Counted from the first letter of the stretch, positions 1 through 9,350 are shown. The stretch: 64,000 bases of DNA from Flavobacterium flabelliforme (GCF_017948675.1 NZ_JAGFBU010000004.1:124001-188000); one strand, 5' to 3'. The notes: a model not told the origin generated them from the letters alone. Program-made: numbers and translations.

Positions 1-80
1 GAGCAATGGTAACACAAGGGTTTACAAATCCATTTTGTGTGGTTAAAATAAATTCTAAAAAACATCTCATTATTAAATAA
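1..80 (+). CDS. possible 3' end of a truncated gene entering from the left
   Basis: The third forward frame is open from the window edge to a TAA at 78-80, about 25 codons, and ends just before a strong hairpin terminator, which is what the tail of a forward gene would look like. The peptide is too short to recognise and no domain can be assigned. The other forward frames stop earlier (TAA at 10-12 and at 44-46). It could equally be non-coding DNA. Confidence 0.3.
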   Translation, partial: AMVTQGFTNPFCVVKINSKKHLIIK

Positions 81-116
81 AAAAAAAAGGCTATTCAGAT
101 GAATAGCCTTTTTTTA
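81..116. terminator. bidirectional rho-independent terminator
   Basis: Arms GGCTATTC (89-96) and GAATAGCC (101-108) pair perfectly around an AGAT loop. A run of A precedes and a run of T follows the hairpin, so it can end transcripts from both sides: the gene entering from the left and the reverse-strand gene ending at 129. Confidence 0.85.
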
Positions 117-128
117 ATATATTTTAGA

Positions 129-635
129 TTAGAACTGGAATCTTAGTCCTAAAGCAATATCTGAACCATAATTGTTTTTGTAGTAACCATTTCCTCCAAA
201 CTCAGGTCTAAAATCTAATGATATTAATAAAGGAAAATCAAAGTTGTATTCAATTCCGATATCACCCGCTGCAAATACAAAAGTGTCGCTATAACGTTTG
301 TCATTTTTAACATCGTAGCTGTAGTTACCAACTCCACCACCTACACTAGCATACCAATTAAAACCACCATCAATGTTCCATACCCATTGGTATAAAGCTG
401 CTAGTTTGATAGCATTGTCATCGTATCCACTATTTTCATAATTATTTCTATTTCTCCATCCTAAATCTAATTCAAGTCTATTACTTTTAGACAATCCTCT
501 TTGATAAGAAAGTTCTCCTCCAAAACCATTATTTCCTCCTAAACGTAGACCTAAAGCATTTTTAGATATATCCTGTGCTTGAGCTGTAAATGCTAATCCA
601 ATTAACATTAATGCCGATAAAATAATTTTTTTCAT
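129..635 (-). CDS. small outer-membrane beta-barrel protein, function unknown
   Basis: This 168-residue protein starts with a clear Sec signal peptide (basic MKK, a hydrophobic stretch, cleavage after AQA near residue 20). The rest alternates polar and aromatic or hydrophobic residues in short strands joined by Gly/Asn/Asp-rich turns, and it ends in RFQF with the C-terminal Phe typical of outer-membrane barrels. By size it would form about eight strands. No catalytic motif is visible and the ligand or role cannot be named. It is a single-gene unit: a promoter-like TAnnTTTG element lies upstream (complement of 656-663) and a bidirectional terminator lies directly after the stop codon. Confidence 0.75.
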   Translation of the reverse strand: MKKIILSALMLIGLAFTAQAQDISKNALGLRLGGNNGFGGELSYQRGLSKSNRLELDLGWRNRNNYENSGYDDNAIKLAALYQWVWNIDGGFNWYASVGGGVGNYSYDVKNDKRYSDTFVFAAGDIGIEYNFDFPLLISLDFRPEFGGNGYYKNNYGSDIALGLRFQF

Positions 636-655
636 ATTGTATGTTTTTAAAGACG

Positions 656-663
656 CAAATGTA
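656..663 (-). promoter_or_regulatory. -7 promoter element for the outer-membrane protein gene
   Basis: On the reverse strand the sequence reads TACATTTG, an exact match to the Bacteroidota -7 consensus TAnnTTTG, 21 bases before the ATG. No convincing -33 TTG box was found at the expected distance. Confidence 0.55.
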
Positions 664-952
664 ACTCTTAACTACTTCCGGTTCTTATGAAATTATTGCC
701 ATTATTTATATAATTACCACATTTGTGATTTAAAACAATAATTAATTATTACATGAACAAATAAACCTAAGTAAATTTTTGTTAAAGTTTATAAGCAGAA
801 TTTTGAGATTAAATAAATGATAATTCTACACTATTAAAATTAAAACGGAATAATAATATATGATTAATATAAGTTGGAATTAATTAATGAAAAATTTAAA
901 GATTTTATTCTTAAATAATGTATTGGTTTTTCAAAAGTTTAAACTCAAAAAT
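664..952. other. non-coding AT-rich gap
   Basis: This is part of the 363-base gap between the divergent outer-membrane protein gene and aroC. I see no open frame of useful length, no hairpin and no repeat, apart from the two promoters at its edges. Confidence 0.5.
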
Positions 953-982
953 TTTGAACTTTAAACTAAAACGTTACTTTTG
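953..982 (+). promoter_or_regulatory. Bacteroidota-type promoter of aroC
   Basis: A TTTG box (953-956) is followed after 18 bases by TACTTTTG (975-982), matching the -33 TTG / -7 TAnnTTTG pattern. The predicted transcript would begin near 989, about ten bases before the ATG at 999. This rules out the longer reading frame that begins upstream at 918. Confidence 0.8.
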
Positions 983-998
983 TTTAAAACTATTTATA

Positions 999-2057
999 AT
1001 GGCAGGTAATAGCTACGGAACACTTTTTAGAATAACAACTTTCGGGGAATCTCATGGTGAAGCTTTAGGAGGAATAATAGATGGTTGTCCTCCGGGAATA
1101 GCAATAAATTTAGAAGATATTCAATTCGAGATGTCTCGACGCAAGCCTGGTCAATCTGCAATTGTTACTCAACGCAAAGAACCAGATGATGTTCAGTTTT
1201 TGTCTGGAATCTTTGAAGGAAAAACAACAGGAACACCAATTGGTTTTATTATACCTAATACCAATCAGAAATCAGATGACTATTCTCATATAAAAGATAA
1301 TTTTAGACCTAGCCACGCTGATTATGTCTATGAAAAAAAATATGGAATACGAGATTATAGAGGAGGTGGTCGCAGTTCTGCCAGAGAAACAGCTAGTAGA
1401 GTAGTGGCAGGAGCAATAGCCAAACAAATTTTACCTGAGATAAAAATTAATGCATATGTATCTTCTGTTGGACCTCTATTTTTAGAGAAACCTTACCAAG
1501 ATTTAGATTTTTCAAAAACAGAAAGTAATCCTGTACGTTGTCCTGATATCGAAATGGCAACGAAAATGGAAGATTACATTCGTGACATTAGAAAGCAAGG
1601 TGATACTGTTGGTGGTACGGTAACTTGTGTGATTCAAAATGTACCAATTGGATTAGGTGAACCTGTGTTTGACAAACTTCATGCTGAACTAGGAAAAGCA
1701 ATGTTATCCATTAATGCAGTGAAAGGTTTTGAATTTGGAAGTGGATTTTGTGGTGCGAAAATGAAGGGAAGCGAGCATAATGATTTGTATAATCCAGATG
1801 GAACAACTAAAACAAATCTTTCTGGTGGAATTCAAGGTGGTATTAGTAACGGAATGGATATTTATTTCCGTGTTGCTTTCAAACCGGTGGCAACAATAAT
1901 GCAAAAACAAGAATCATTAGACAATAAAGGAATAATCACTGAAATGACAGGAAAAGGACGTCACGATCCTTGCGTTGTTCCCCGTGCTGTGCCAATAGTT
2001 GAAGCAATGGCAGCCATTGTATTAGCTGATTTTTATTTGATTAACAAAATATATTAA
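999..2057 (+). CDS. aroC: chorismate synthase
   Basis: This enzyme catalyses the last common step of the shikimate pathway, converting 5-enolpyruvylshikimate-3-phosphate to chorismate with reduced FMN. The 352-residue protein has all three family signatures: [10 protein letters not shown] near residue 17, the Arg/Gly/Ser-rich [14 protein letters not shown] near residue 120, and [13 protein letters not shown] near residue 320. The frame stays open back to 918, but the extra 27 residues are not conserved-looking and overlap the promoter, so the ATG at 999 beginning [10 protein letters not shown] is chosen. It stands alone, about 100 bases before the symporter gene and with no other aro gene nearby. 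Confidence 0.96.
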   Translation: MAGNSYGTLFRITTFGESHGEALGGIIDGCPPGIAINLEDIQFEMSRRKPGQSAIVTQRKEPDDVQFLSGIFEGKTTGTPIGFIIPNTNQKSDDYSHIKDNFRPSHADYVYEKKYGIRDYRGGGRSSARETASRVVAGAIAKQILPEIKINAYVSSVGPLFLEKPYQDLDFSKTESNPVRCPDIEMATKMEDYIRDIRKQGDTVGGTVTCVIQNVPIGLGEPVFDKLHAELGKAMLSINAVKGFEFGSGFCGAKMKGSEHNDLYNPDGTTKTNLSGGIQGGISNGMDIYFRVAFKPVATIMQKQESLDNKGIITEMTGKGRHDPCVVPRAVPIVEAMAAIVLADFYLINKIY

Positions 2058-2153
2058 TATTAATCTTTAACATTTTTTCTAGTAGTAATTGCACGTCAAA
2101 TTTTATAATGATCAAAGTAATTATACCACTATAAAACTAAATATCTAAATTTA

Positions 2154-3434
2154 ATGGATACCAATACAATAAAGAAAACATCCTTCTTTTCAGGATTAAC
2201 AGGACAAATATTAATTGCTATGGTTTTGGGTGCTATTTTAGGCATCATCATACACAATTATATTTCACCAGCCGATGCAGAAGCCTTTAGTAAAAAAATT
2301 AAAATCTTAGCGACTGTTTTTATTCGATTAGTGCAAATGATTATTTCTCCGTTAGTCTTTACAACTTTGGTTGTAGGAATTGCTAAACTTGGGGATATAA
2401 AAGCAGTAGGTAGAATTGGTGGTAAGGCAATGGGGTGGTTTTTTACAGCTTCATTTATATCTTTATTATTAGGAATGTTTTTTGTAAACGTACTTAAACC
2501 AGGTGTAGGACTTAATTTACCAAGTATTGATTTGGCTTCGGCTTCAGAAGTTACTGGTAAAACCCAAAATATTTCATTCGAAAATTTTATTGAGCATATT
2601 GTTCCTAAAAGTATTTTTGAAGCCATGGCTACCAATGAGATTTTACAAATTGTAATTTTCTCTATTTTCTTTGGTCTTGCAGCTGCTTCATTGGGAGAAT
2701 ACGTAAAACCAGTTACTAATGCTCTAGAAAAGACATCTCATATTGTCCTTAAAATGGTTAATTACGTGATGAAATTTGCTCCAATTGGAGTTTTTGGAGC
2801 GATTGCAGGAGTTTTTGCAGTACGAGATTTTCAAGAATTAGCGATTACCTATTTCAAGTTCTTTGGCTCTTTTTTAATTGGAATTTCATCACTTTGGGTG
2901 GTCTTAATTCTTGTAGGTTATATTTTTCTTAAAAGCAGAATGACTGTTTTACTAAAAAGAATTATAAGCCCTTTAATTATTGCTTTCGGAACTACAAGTA
3001 GCGAGGCTGTTTTTCCAAAATTAACAGAAGAATTAGAACGCTTTGGTGTCAAAGACAAAATTGTTTCCTTTATGTTGCCACTGGGTTATTCTTTTAACTT
3101 GGATGGAAGTATGATGTATATGACTTTTGCAAGTATTTTTATCGCACAAGCCTACGGAATACATTTAGACTTAGGAACGCAGATGACTATGCTGTTAGTA
3201 TTAATGCTTACGAGTAAAGGAATTGCTGGTGTTCCAAGAGCTAGTTTAGTTGTTGTTGCAGCAACTTGCGGTATGTTTGATATTCCTATTGAAGGAATCG
3301 CTTTGATCTTGCCAATTGACCATTTTTGCGATATGTTTCGTAGTGCAACCAATGTATTAGGAAATGCTCTAGCTACTTCTGTTGTAGGACAATGGGAAGG
3401 TGATAAAGAAGTAGAAGTGCCTACATTAGAATAA
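2154..3434 (+). CDS. dicarboxylate/amino acid:cation symporter (GltP/DctA family)
   Basis: This is a secondary transporter of the DAACS family that takes up glutamate, aspartate or C4-dicarboxylates with sodium ions or protons at the inner membrane. The 426-residue length fits. Characteristic segments are present: the serine-rich re-entrant loop (AFGTTSSEAVFPKL near residue 280), the NLDGSMMY motif near residue 316, the second re-entrant loop (TSKGIAGVPRAS near residue 350) and the substrate-binding DHFCDMFRSATNVLGN near residue 390. The substrate cannot be fixed from sequence. It is followed by its own terminator, so it is monocistronic. Confidence 0.92.
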   Translation: MDTNTIKKTSFFSGLTGQILIAMVLGAILGIIIHNYISPADAEAFSKKIKILATVFIRLVQMIISPLVFTTLVVGIAKLGDIKAVGRIGGKAMGWFFTASFISLLLGMFFVNVLKPGVGLNLPSIDLASASEVTGKTQNISFENFIEHIVPKSIFEAMATNEILQIVIFSIFFGLAAASLGEYVKPVTNALEKTSHIVLKMVNYVMKFAPIGVFGAIAGVFAVRDFQELAITYFKFFGSFLIGISSLWVVLILVGYIFLKSRMTVLLKRIISPLIIAFGTTSSEAVFPKLTEELERFGVKDKIVSFMLPLGYSFNLDGSMMYMTFASIFIAQAYGIHLDLGTQMTMLLVLMLTSKGIAGVPRASLVVVAATCGMFDIPIEGIALILPIDHFCDMFRSATNVLGNALATSVVGQWEGDKEVEVPTLE

Positions 3435-3466
3435 TATTTTAACTAGTTATTGTCAATTTATATACT

Positions 3467-3500
3467 AAACCTGTTCCCTTATTTGTGAACAGGTTTTTTT
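3467..3500 (+). terminator. terminator of the symporter gene
   Basis: Arms AACCTGTTC (3468-3476) and GAACAGGTT (3487-3495) pair perfectly around a ten-base loop and are followed by a T run. Confidence 0.85.
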
Positions 3501-3605
3501 ATGCCTAATTTTATTTTTATGTACACTTATTCTGTATAATAAATTTGTTTAAATAAAGTTTTTATTTTGCTAATAAAAGGTATATTTGATAAATAAATTT
3601 TAGCT

Positions 3606-5804
3606 ATGTATCTGAATCGTATTGTTTTGCTATTCGTTGTATTGACTGTTTTTTTTGATAATAACATACTAGCACAGACAATTACCTTTTCCAAAAAAGA
3701 AATTACTGTTTTAACAGATCAAGCTTCTCAATATCTAAAAGAGACAAATTTTAGTAAATCACTCGAGATTTCAAAAATGGCCTTGCATGAAGCCATCTTA
3801 GCAAATGATTTTTCATCTATAGCCATTTCATACAATACGATTGCTGCTAACTATGCAGAACTTGCACAATTTGAAAAAGCTATTTTTTTTTACAACAAAG
3901 CCTTAATTAATGCCAAAAAAGTAGAGTTTGATACTTTAAGCAATAAAATATACAATAACCTAGGAAATATTTATTGTTTTGAAAAAAAGCAATATCTAAA
4001 AGGAATTGCGTATTACCAAAACTCATTAAAATACAGTCAGAAAATAGCCGATACAAATCAAATTTTCATGACGAAATTAAATATTACTTGGGCGTATTTT
4101 GATATTAAAAATTTTGAAAAAGGATATGATAGTTTAAAATATATTAATAATCACAAGTCAAAAAAGGGTGATGATTCCAGTTTTGCTGCAATAAGCATGC
4201 TCAATGCAATGTATTATGCGCATGAGGGAAATAAAGAAAAAGCTAATGCATTTTTTTTAAAGGCTATAAAACTTGGAAATGAAACCGATCAAAAATCAGA
4301 TTTATCTTTTGCTCATTTAGAATATTCTAAATTTTTAATTGGAAACGGAGATTTTAAAAATGGGTATCTAAACCTATCAAAATACAATGAAATTACAGAC
4401 GCGCTTTACAGTAAAGATAAAATTGATCAAGCTAATAGTGTTGGTGTAAATTTAGAATTAGAAGACTATAAAAGAGAAATTGATAAGTTTGAAGCCGAAA
4501 AAAAAGCTAATCTGATATTGCTTGGAAAATCAAAAACAATATTATTTTTATTTTTAGCGATATCTGTTATCTTACTGTTGTTAATTTATTCTTTATTTAA
4601 AAATAATAATTTAAAGAAGAAATCCAATGCTGATCTTTCCCATTCAAACAAACAATTATTGATTGCTATAGAAAAAGCAGAGGTAGCCTCTAAGCTAAAA
4701 TCTCAATTTGTATCTACGGTAAGTCACGAGCTGAGAACTCCTTTGTATGGTGTCGTCGGAATTACAAACATCTTGGCAGAAGAACACAAAGAATTAGCCA
4801 ATAGTCCTTATTTAAGTTCTCTGAAATTTTCTGCTAGATACTTGCTATCATTAGTAAATGATATTCTCCAAATTAATAAAATTGAAGATAAAAGAATTGT
4901 CCTAGAAAATTTAACTTTTAATCTTTTAGATGAAATTAATCTGGTAAAAAACTCTCTTTCCTTTTTAGCAAAACAGAACAATAACAGCATTGTAGTGAAC
5001 ATTGATCCTGATATTCCGGACTATTTGATTGGAGATAAACTGAGGTTTTCGCAAATTATAATGAATTTGGTAAGCAACGCGCTAAAATTCACATCCAATG
5101 GAGAAGTAAGTATAAGTGCTAACTTGATTAAAACAGTTCACAAAACATATTTTATAGCATTTATAATTGCAGACAATGGTATTGGAATTGCTGCAGAAGA
5201 TCAAGAAAAGATTTTTGATAAGTTTGTACAAATTCGAAGGAAAGAAACTGATTATCAAGGAACCGGTTTAGGACTTTCAATAGTGAAACAACTCTTAGAA
5301 TTGTTTGATAGTTCTATTTCGGTAGAAAGTTCTATTAATAAAGGTTCGATTTTTAAATTTGTTATAGGTTTTGAATACAATCCTGAAAAAACAATTGATA
5401 TTATAAACAGTATTCAAGTCAATCTTAGTCATTCTCCCAATACTGTAAATGTTTTGGTTGTAGAGGACAATCGCATCAACCAGTTGGTTACCAAAAAAAC
5501 CATTGAAAAAAACAACTTTAAATGTAGTGTGGTTGATAATGGTTATGCTGCCATTGAAATTTTAGAGAAAGAATATTTCGATATTATTTTAATGGATATT
5601 AATATGCCTTTGATAAATGGTTTTGATACAACTCGAAAGATTCGTTCTAAAGGAATTATAACGCCAATAGTAGCATTAACAGCATTTGATAAGGCTGAAA
5701 TTACTGAAGAAGCTATTTCGGCTGGAATTAACGATATTATAATGAAACCATTTGATGCTATTAAATTAGTTGATATGATTACTATTTTAATTTCTAAAAA
5801 TTAA
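3606..5804 (+). CDS. TPR-containing hybrid sensor histidine kinase/response regulator
   Basis: This 732-residue membrane signalling protein has, in order, a signal peptide (1-23), a periplasmic region of TPR-like helical repeats (about 30-290), a transmembrane helix (about 311-330), a HisKA domain with phospho-acceptor H374 in SHELRTP, an ATPase domain with N-box N491, G1 motif DNGIGIA near 523 and G2 motif GTGLGL at 552-557, and a C-terminal receiver with acidic pocket VEDN near 619, phospho-acceptor D664 in LMDINMP and K714. There is no DNA-binding output domain, so it must pass phosphate to another protein or signal by protein contact. No partner gene adjoins it. The signal sensed by the TPR region is unknown. 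Confidence 0.92.
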   Translation: MYLNRIVLLFVVLTVFFDNNILAQTITFSKKEITVLTDQASQYLKETNFSKSLEISKMALHEAILANDFSSIAISYNTIAANYAELAQFEKAIFFYNKALINAKKVEFDTLSNKIYNNLGNIYCFEKKQYLKGIAYYQNSLKYSQKIADTNQIFMTKLNITWAYFDIKNFEKGYDSLKYINNHKSKKGDDSSFAAISMLNAMYYAHEGNKEKANAFFLKAIKLGNETDQKSDLSFAHLEYSKFLIGNGDFKNGYLNLSKYNEITDALYSKDKIDQANSVGVNLELEDYKREIDKFEAEKKANLILLGKSKTILFLFLAISVILLLLIYSLFKNNNLKKKSNADLSHSNKQLLIAIEKAEVASKLKSQFVSTVSHELRTPLYGVVGITNILAEEHKELANSPYLSSLKFSARYLLSLVNDILQINKIEDKRIVLENLTFNLLDEINLVKNSLSFLAKQNNNSIVVNIDPDIPDYLIGDKLRFSQIIMNLVSNALKFTSNGEVSISANLIKTVHKTYFIAFIIADNGIGIAAEDQEKIFDKFVQIRRKETDYQGTGLGLSIVKQLLELFDSSISVESSINKGSIFKFVIGFEYNPEKTIDIINSIQVNLSHSPNTVNVLVVEDNRINQLVTKKTIEKNNFKCSVVDNGYAAIEILEKEYFDIILMDINMPLINGFDTTRKIRSKGIITPIVALTAFDKAEITEEAISAGINDIIMKPFDAIKLVDMITILISKN

Positions 5805-5838
5805 TCAATTTCTGGAAAGATTGTTATTTCAAAATAAT

Positions 5839-5886
5839 AAAAAAATCGCTGGATTAGAAAGTTTTAAATTTCAGATCCAGCGATTT
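5839..5886 (-). terminator. terminator of the DEAD-box helicase gene
   Basis: Twelve-base arms AAATCGCTGGAT (5843-5854) and ATCCAGCGATTT (5875-5886) pair perfectly around a 20-base loop. The A run on the left becomes a T run on the reverse strand, so it serves the reverse-strand gene ending at 5936. Confidence 0.8.
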
Positions 5887-5935
5887 ATAAATTATTGATT
5901 CAGATATAATTAATCTATTTAAAATAAAAATTAGA

Positions 5936-7189
5936 CTAATACCAGCGTTTTTTATTTTGTTTAGAAACTTCCGATTTTCTAGATTTATGAGCACCTGCAC
6001 TTCTGTTAGAATTACTTTGTTTTGCACCAGGAGCTGTTTCTGGACTTCCTGAATGCCAGCCATAAGGATGATCACTTACTATTTTTACATCTACTTTGAT
6101 TAATCTCTGAATGTCTTTCCAATACTGATGTTCGTCTTTTCCACAAAAAGATATGGCAACACCTACATTTCCAGCACGACCCGTTCTTCCAATCCTATGA
6201 ACATAAGTTTCAGGCACATTGGGTAAGTCAAAATTAATTACAAATGGTAACTGATCAATATCAATTCCTCTTGCCGCAATATCAGTAGCTACTAATACGT
6301 TAACTTCTTTATTTTTGAAACCATCTAAAACGCGTTGTCTAGCATTTTGAGATTTATCTCCATGAATGGCTTCGGCAGCAATATCATGCTTACGCAACGC
6401 TTTTACAACATTGTCGGCTCCATGCTTGGTTCTCGAAAAAACCAAAACATTAGACAAGTTTTCATTTTTTATTAAGTGGTATAATAAATTTCTTTTTTCT
6501 CCTTTTTCGACAAAATAAACTCTTTGTTCTACACTTTCGGCAGTAGATGAAACGGGTGAGACGCTAACAGTTGCAGGATCTTTAAGAAACATTTCTGCTA
6601 ATTCTCTGATAGCAGTTGGCATTGTTGCTGAGAAAAAAAGTGTTTGTCTATTATTAGGTGTTAGTTTTACAATTTTTTTGACATCATTTACAAATCCCAT
6701 ATCAAGCATTTGATCTGCTTCATCGAGTACTAATGTATGTAAATGATCTAGATCTATAAATCCTTGTTTTACTAAATCTAATAAACGGCCTGGAGTTGCA
6801 ATTAGAATATCGATTCCTTTTTTTAGCATTTCTACTTGAGGAACTTGAGAAACGCCACCAAAAATAGTAAGTTGTACTAGGTTAGTGTATTTTGCATATT
6901 GATCAAAATTTTGTCCAATTTGGACTGCCAATTCTCTTGTTGGTGTAATAACAAGGGCGCGAATTGGACTAGCTTTTTTAGACGAACCTACAATTCTATG
7001 CAGTTGATGAATAATAGGTATTGCAAAAGCTGCCGTTTTTCCGGTTCCCGTTTGAGCGCAACCAATTAGATCACGTCCTGATAAAACGATAGGTATTGCT
7101 TGTTCTTGTATTGGGGTTGCTTCTATATAGCCTTGTTCAAATACGGCTTTTTGTATACTTTTTGAGAGCGATAAATCTTCGAATAACAT
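5936..7189 (-). CDS. DEAD-box ATP-dependent RNA helicase (RhlE-like)
   Basis: RNA helicases of this family unwind short RNA duplexes in ribosome assembly, mRNA decay or cold adaptation. The 417-residue protein carries the Q motif (ATPIQEQ, about 25-31), Walker A AQTGTGKT (45-52), TPTREL, DEAD at 156-159, SAT at 187-189, and the C-terminal motif HRIGRTGRAG. The tail after about residue 375 is short and rich in Lys, Arg and Ser, which may help bind RNA. Its overall form resembles RhlE/DeaD-type proteins; the exact paralogue cannot be decided. A TAnnTTTG element lies upstream and a strong terminator downstream, so it is monocistronic. Confidence 0.93.
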   Translation of the reverse strand: MLFEDLSLSKSIQKAVFEQGYIEATPIQEQAIPIVLSGRDLIGCAQTGTGKTAAFAIPIIHQLHRIVGSSKKASPIRALVITPTRELAVQIGQNFDQYAKYTNLVQLTIFGGVSQVPQVEMLKKGIDILIATPGRLLDLVKQGFIDLDHLHTLVLDEADQMLDMGFVNDVKKIVKLTPNNRQTLFFSATMPTAIRELAEMFLKDPATVSVSPVSSTAESVEQRVYFVEKGEKRNLLYHLIKNENLSNVLVFSRTKHGADNVVKALRKHDIAAEAIHGDKSQNARQRVLDGFKNKEVNVLVATDIAARGIDIDQLPFVINFDLPNVPETYVHRIGRTGRAGNVGVAISFCGKDEHQYWKDIQRLIKVDVKIVSDHPYGWHSGSPETAPGAKQSNSNRSAGAHKSRKSEVSKQNKKRWY

Positions 7190-7234
7190 AATTTTAATAT
7201 TAAATATCTTGTATTAAGTACATAGATAAGGCAA

Positions 7235-7242
7235 CAAAGATA
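7235..7242 (-). promoter_or_regulatory. -7 promoter element for the helicase gene
   Basis: The reverse strand reads TATCTTTG, an exact TAnnTTTG match, 46 bases before the start codon. A -33 box is not evident. Confidence 0.5.
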
Positions 7243-7319
7243 GTATTATTATTTTTGATGCTTATTTATAACTTGTTCAAGACCTCAATTATAGCTGTTG
7301 TGCGTAAATATTGATTGGC

Positions 7320-8360
7320 TTATGAAAGTGCTGCACTGTTCGATTTCATAAAATCGGTTACAAGATATCCGATGAGTTTACCAATTAAGTGGTTGTTTTT
7401 TTCTTCTCCTAAATCTGGAGCTCCTTCACAAATGTGCAGATAAGATACGTTTTTGGTTTTTCCAAAATAGGAAATAAACTGTCTAAGTTGTTCTACCGAG
7501 AATCCGCTCATTGTCATTGCACTACTGGCAATATTAGGAATGGCATCTAAGTCAATTTCTAAGCCATAGAAATCATCATTAATAAAGTCTAAAGCTTGTT
7601 CCATCTCATGATCAAATTCTTTTTCTCTTCTGATATTTACACTATCATAGGTATTAAAACGAACTCGGTCTTCTATTTTTTTGATAATATCTAAAACACT
7701 TTTGGAAATGTAATTTTCATGCAAACCAAAAATGAAATATTTTTTAAGAAATCCTTCTTCGTAGGCATATGAAAAGCCATTTCCGCTGTGACGCCCCTCT
7801 AAAATTCTAAAATCAGAATGTGCATCAAAATTAATTGCATTTATTGGTTTTCCTTTTGCTAAGGCGGTACCTTTTATATTTCCGTAGGAATTATTATGAC
7901 CACCACCAATTACAATAGGTATTTTACCTAATTTGATAAGATTAAAAATTATATGCGAAACATCTTTATCGATTTTGTCAACCAATTGACTTAATTTTGA
8001 ACGATCATCAATGTCATTAAAATCTAGTAATTCGACATTTTTCATTACTTGAGTTACATCTAGTTGTCCTAAAACAACCAGTTGATTGCCTTTGCAAAAA
8101 CGGTTGTGTTGTATGTTAGCGATGTTTTTTATGGCACTTTCCCAAGCTGATGCTGCTCCAGGTCTGCCATAATTTGCTCTAACGCCTATATCTTCAGGAA
8201 TTCCAAATAATACATATTTAGCTTCACAAGTTTTTATAAATTCAAGAGAATCAGTATCTTTTGGAATAGTTATCATTTTCTCTCCAAATTTTATTTCACC
8301 ACTTCTATGATTTGTTATTTTTGATAGATCTTTGATCGTGAAAGGGATAATTTTTTCCAT
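7320..8360 (-). CDS. hutG: arginase-family hydrolase, likely formimidoylglutamase
   Basis: Arginase/agmatinase-fold enzymes use two manganese ions to hydrolyse guanidino or formimino groups. All six expected metal ligands are visible in this 346-residue protein: H155 in GGGH, D179, H181 and D183 in DAHSD, and D270 and D272 in EIDLDAIP. The substrate is inferred from context: the imidazolonepropionase gene hutI lies on the same strand about 1 kb upstream, which suggests the histidine degradation step that converts formiminoglutamate to glutamate and formamide. Arginase or agmatinase activity cannot be excluded from motifs alone. A TAnnTTTG element (complement of 8378-8385) lies 18 bases before the start. 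Confidence 0.8.
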   Translation of the reverse strand: MEKIIPFTIKDLSKITNHRSGEIKFGEKMITIPKDTDSLEFIKTCEAKYVLFGIPEDIGVRANYGRPGAASAWESAIKNIANIQHNRFCKGNQLVVLGQLDVTQVMKNVELLDFNDIDDRSKLSQLVDKIDKDVSHIIFNLIKLGKIPIVIGGGHNNSYGNIKGTALAKGKPINAINFDAHSDFRILEGRHSGNGFSYAYEEGFLKKYFIFGLHENYISKSVLDIIKKIEDRVRFNTYDSVNIRREKEFDHEMEQALDFINDDFYGLEIDLDAIPNIASSAMTMSGFSVEQLRQFISYFGKTKNVSYLHICEGAPDLGEEKNNHLIGKLIGYLVTDFMKSNSAALS

Positions 8361-8377
8361 TAAAAAAATATTTTTTC

Positions 8378-8385
8378 CAAAAATA
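8378..8385 (-). promoter_or_regulatory. -7 promoter element for hutG
   Basis: The reverse strand reads TATTTTTG, matching TAnnTTTG, 18 bases before the hutG ATG. It sits in the 91-base divergent region shared with the coiled-coil gene. Confidence 0.5.
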
Positions 8386-8428
8386 CTATAATTGTGTTAA
8401 GTTTCGTTATTAGATAATTATATATTAT

Positions 8429-8436
8429 TAAATTTG
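8429..8436 (+). promoter_or_regulatory. -7 promoter element that fixes the start of the coiled-coil gene
   Basis: TAAATTTG matches TAnnTTTG exactly. It overlaps a possible upstream TTG codon at 8434, so that codon would lie at or before the transcription start; the ATG at 8452 is the credible start. Confidence 0.55.
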
Positions 8437-8451
8437 AAAAAAAAAATCTAT

Positions 8452-9336
8452 ATGGAAAATCAAAAAAGCAATTCAAGTCTTAAGGCAGTAGTAGCAGTAT
8501 TAGCTATTTTATTAGTAGGAAGTTTAATATACATATTTAAAATGACCTCTGACGCGGATACCGTTAAAACAGAATTGAAATCAACTATGACTGAAAAAGA
8601 ATTAGTCATGAAGGATCTAGAAGAGCTAAAATCGACTTATGATGCTGCTATTTCAGAAAACACATCGATGTCTGACGAATTAATTCAAGAAAGAGACAAA
8701 GTTGTTAATCTAATGGCTGATTTAAGTAAATCTAAAGGTGATGTCGCTTCATTATCAAAATACAAAACTCAATTTGTTGCCTTGCAATCAAATATGAAAG
8801 TATTAATGGCAGAAAATGAGACTTTAAAAAAGGCAAACACTACACTAACCTCACAACGTGATAGTACAGTAGTGGTTTTAGGAGAGACTAAGAAAAATGT
8901 AGAAGCATTAACAGGTCAAAACGAAGAATTGTCTAAAGCAGTAGAAATGGGTTCTAAACTAACGGTTTTAAACACAAGAGGTTCTGCTTATAAATTAAAA
9001 AGTTCAGGAAAACAAATTGAAACAGATAAAGCTAGTAGAGCTGATGTTTTGAGAGTTAACTTTACAATTGCTGAAAATGCTATTGCAAAATCTGGTGCTA
9101 AAAGCTATTATGTACAAGTAATTGACAGTAAAAATAATGTTTTAGGTGATAAGAAAACAGAGACTTTTGGACAAAATATTTTGACGTACAGTTTTATAAC
9201 TAATGTTAATTATGAAAACAAAACAATTCAAGTTTCTGAGGATTTAAAAGGTAAAGATTTTGCTAAAGGAACTTATTTTATCAATATTTTTGATAAAGAT
9301 CAATTGGTTTCTAAAACAAGTTTTAACTTAAGATAG
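8452..9336 (+). CDS. membrane-anchored coiled-coil protein, function unknown
   Basis: The 294-residue protein has one N-terminal transmembrane helix (about 13-30) with a short basic cytoplasmic start, then a long Glu/Lys/Leu/Ser-rich heptad region (about 33-165) predicted to form a coiled coil, then a compact beta-rich domain of about 120 residues at the C-terminus. The topology suggests a periplasmic rod carrying a globular head. No enzymatic motif is seen and I do not recognise the family. It lies between hutG and hutI but on the opposite strand, so it is unlikely to belong to histidine degradation. The start at 8452 follows from the promoter position. Confidence 0.75.
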   Translation: MENQKSNSSLKAVVAVLAILLVGSLIYIFKMTSDADTVKTELKSTMTEKELVMKDLEELKSTYDAAISENTSMSDELIQERDKVVNLMADLSKSKGDVASLSKYKTQFVALQSNMKVLMAENETLKKANTTLTSQRDSTVVVLGETKKNVEALTGQNEELSKAVEMGSKLTVLNTRGSAYKLKSSGKQIETDKASRADVLRVNFTIAENAIAKSGAKSYYVQVIDSKNNVLGDKKTETFGQNILTYSFITNVNYENKTIQVSEDLKGKDFAKGTYFINIFDKDQLVSKTSFNLR

Positions 9337-9350
9337 TCTTGAAGTAAAAT

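Noticed and set aside
918..998. 27 extra N-terminal codons of chorismate synthase
   Set aside because: The promoter (953-982) lies inside this part, and the family signature spacing fits the ATG at 999.
5854..6075. reverse-strand 73-codon frame over the end of the helicase gene
   Set aside because: It overlaps the helicase coding region and the terminator and has no signal or motif.
7320..8360. arginase or agmatinase as the main call
   Set aside because: Metal ligands are shared by all three activities; the neighbouring hutI favours formimidoylglutamase, so the others are kept only as alternatives.
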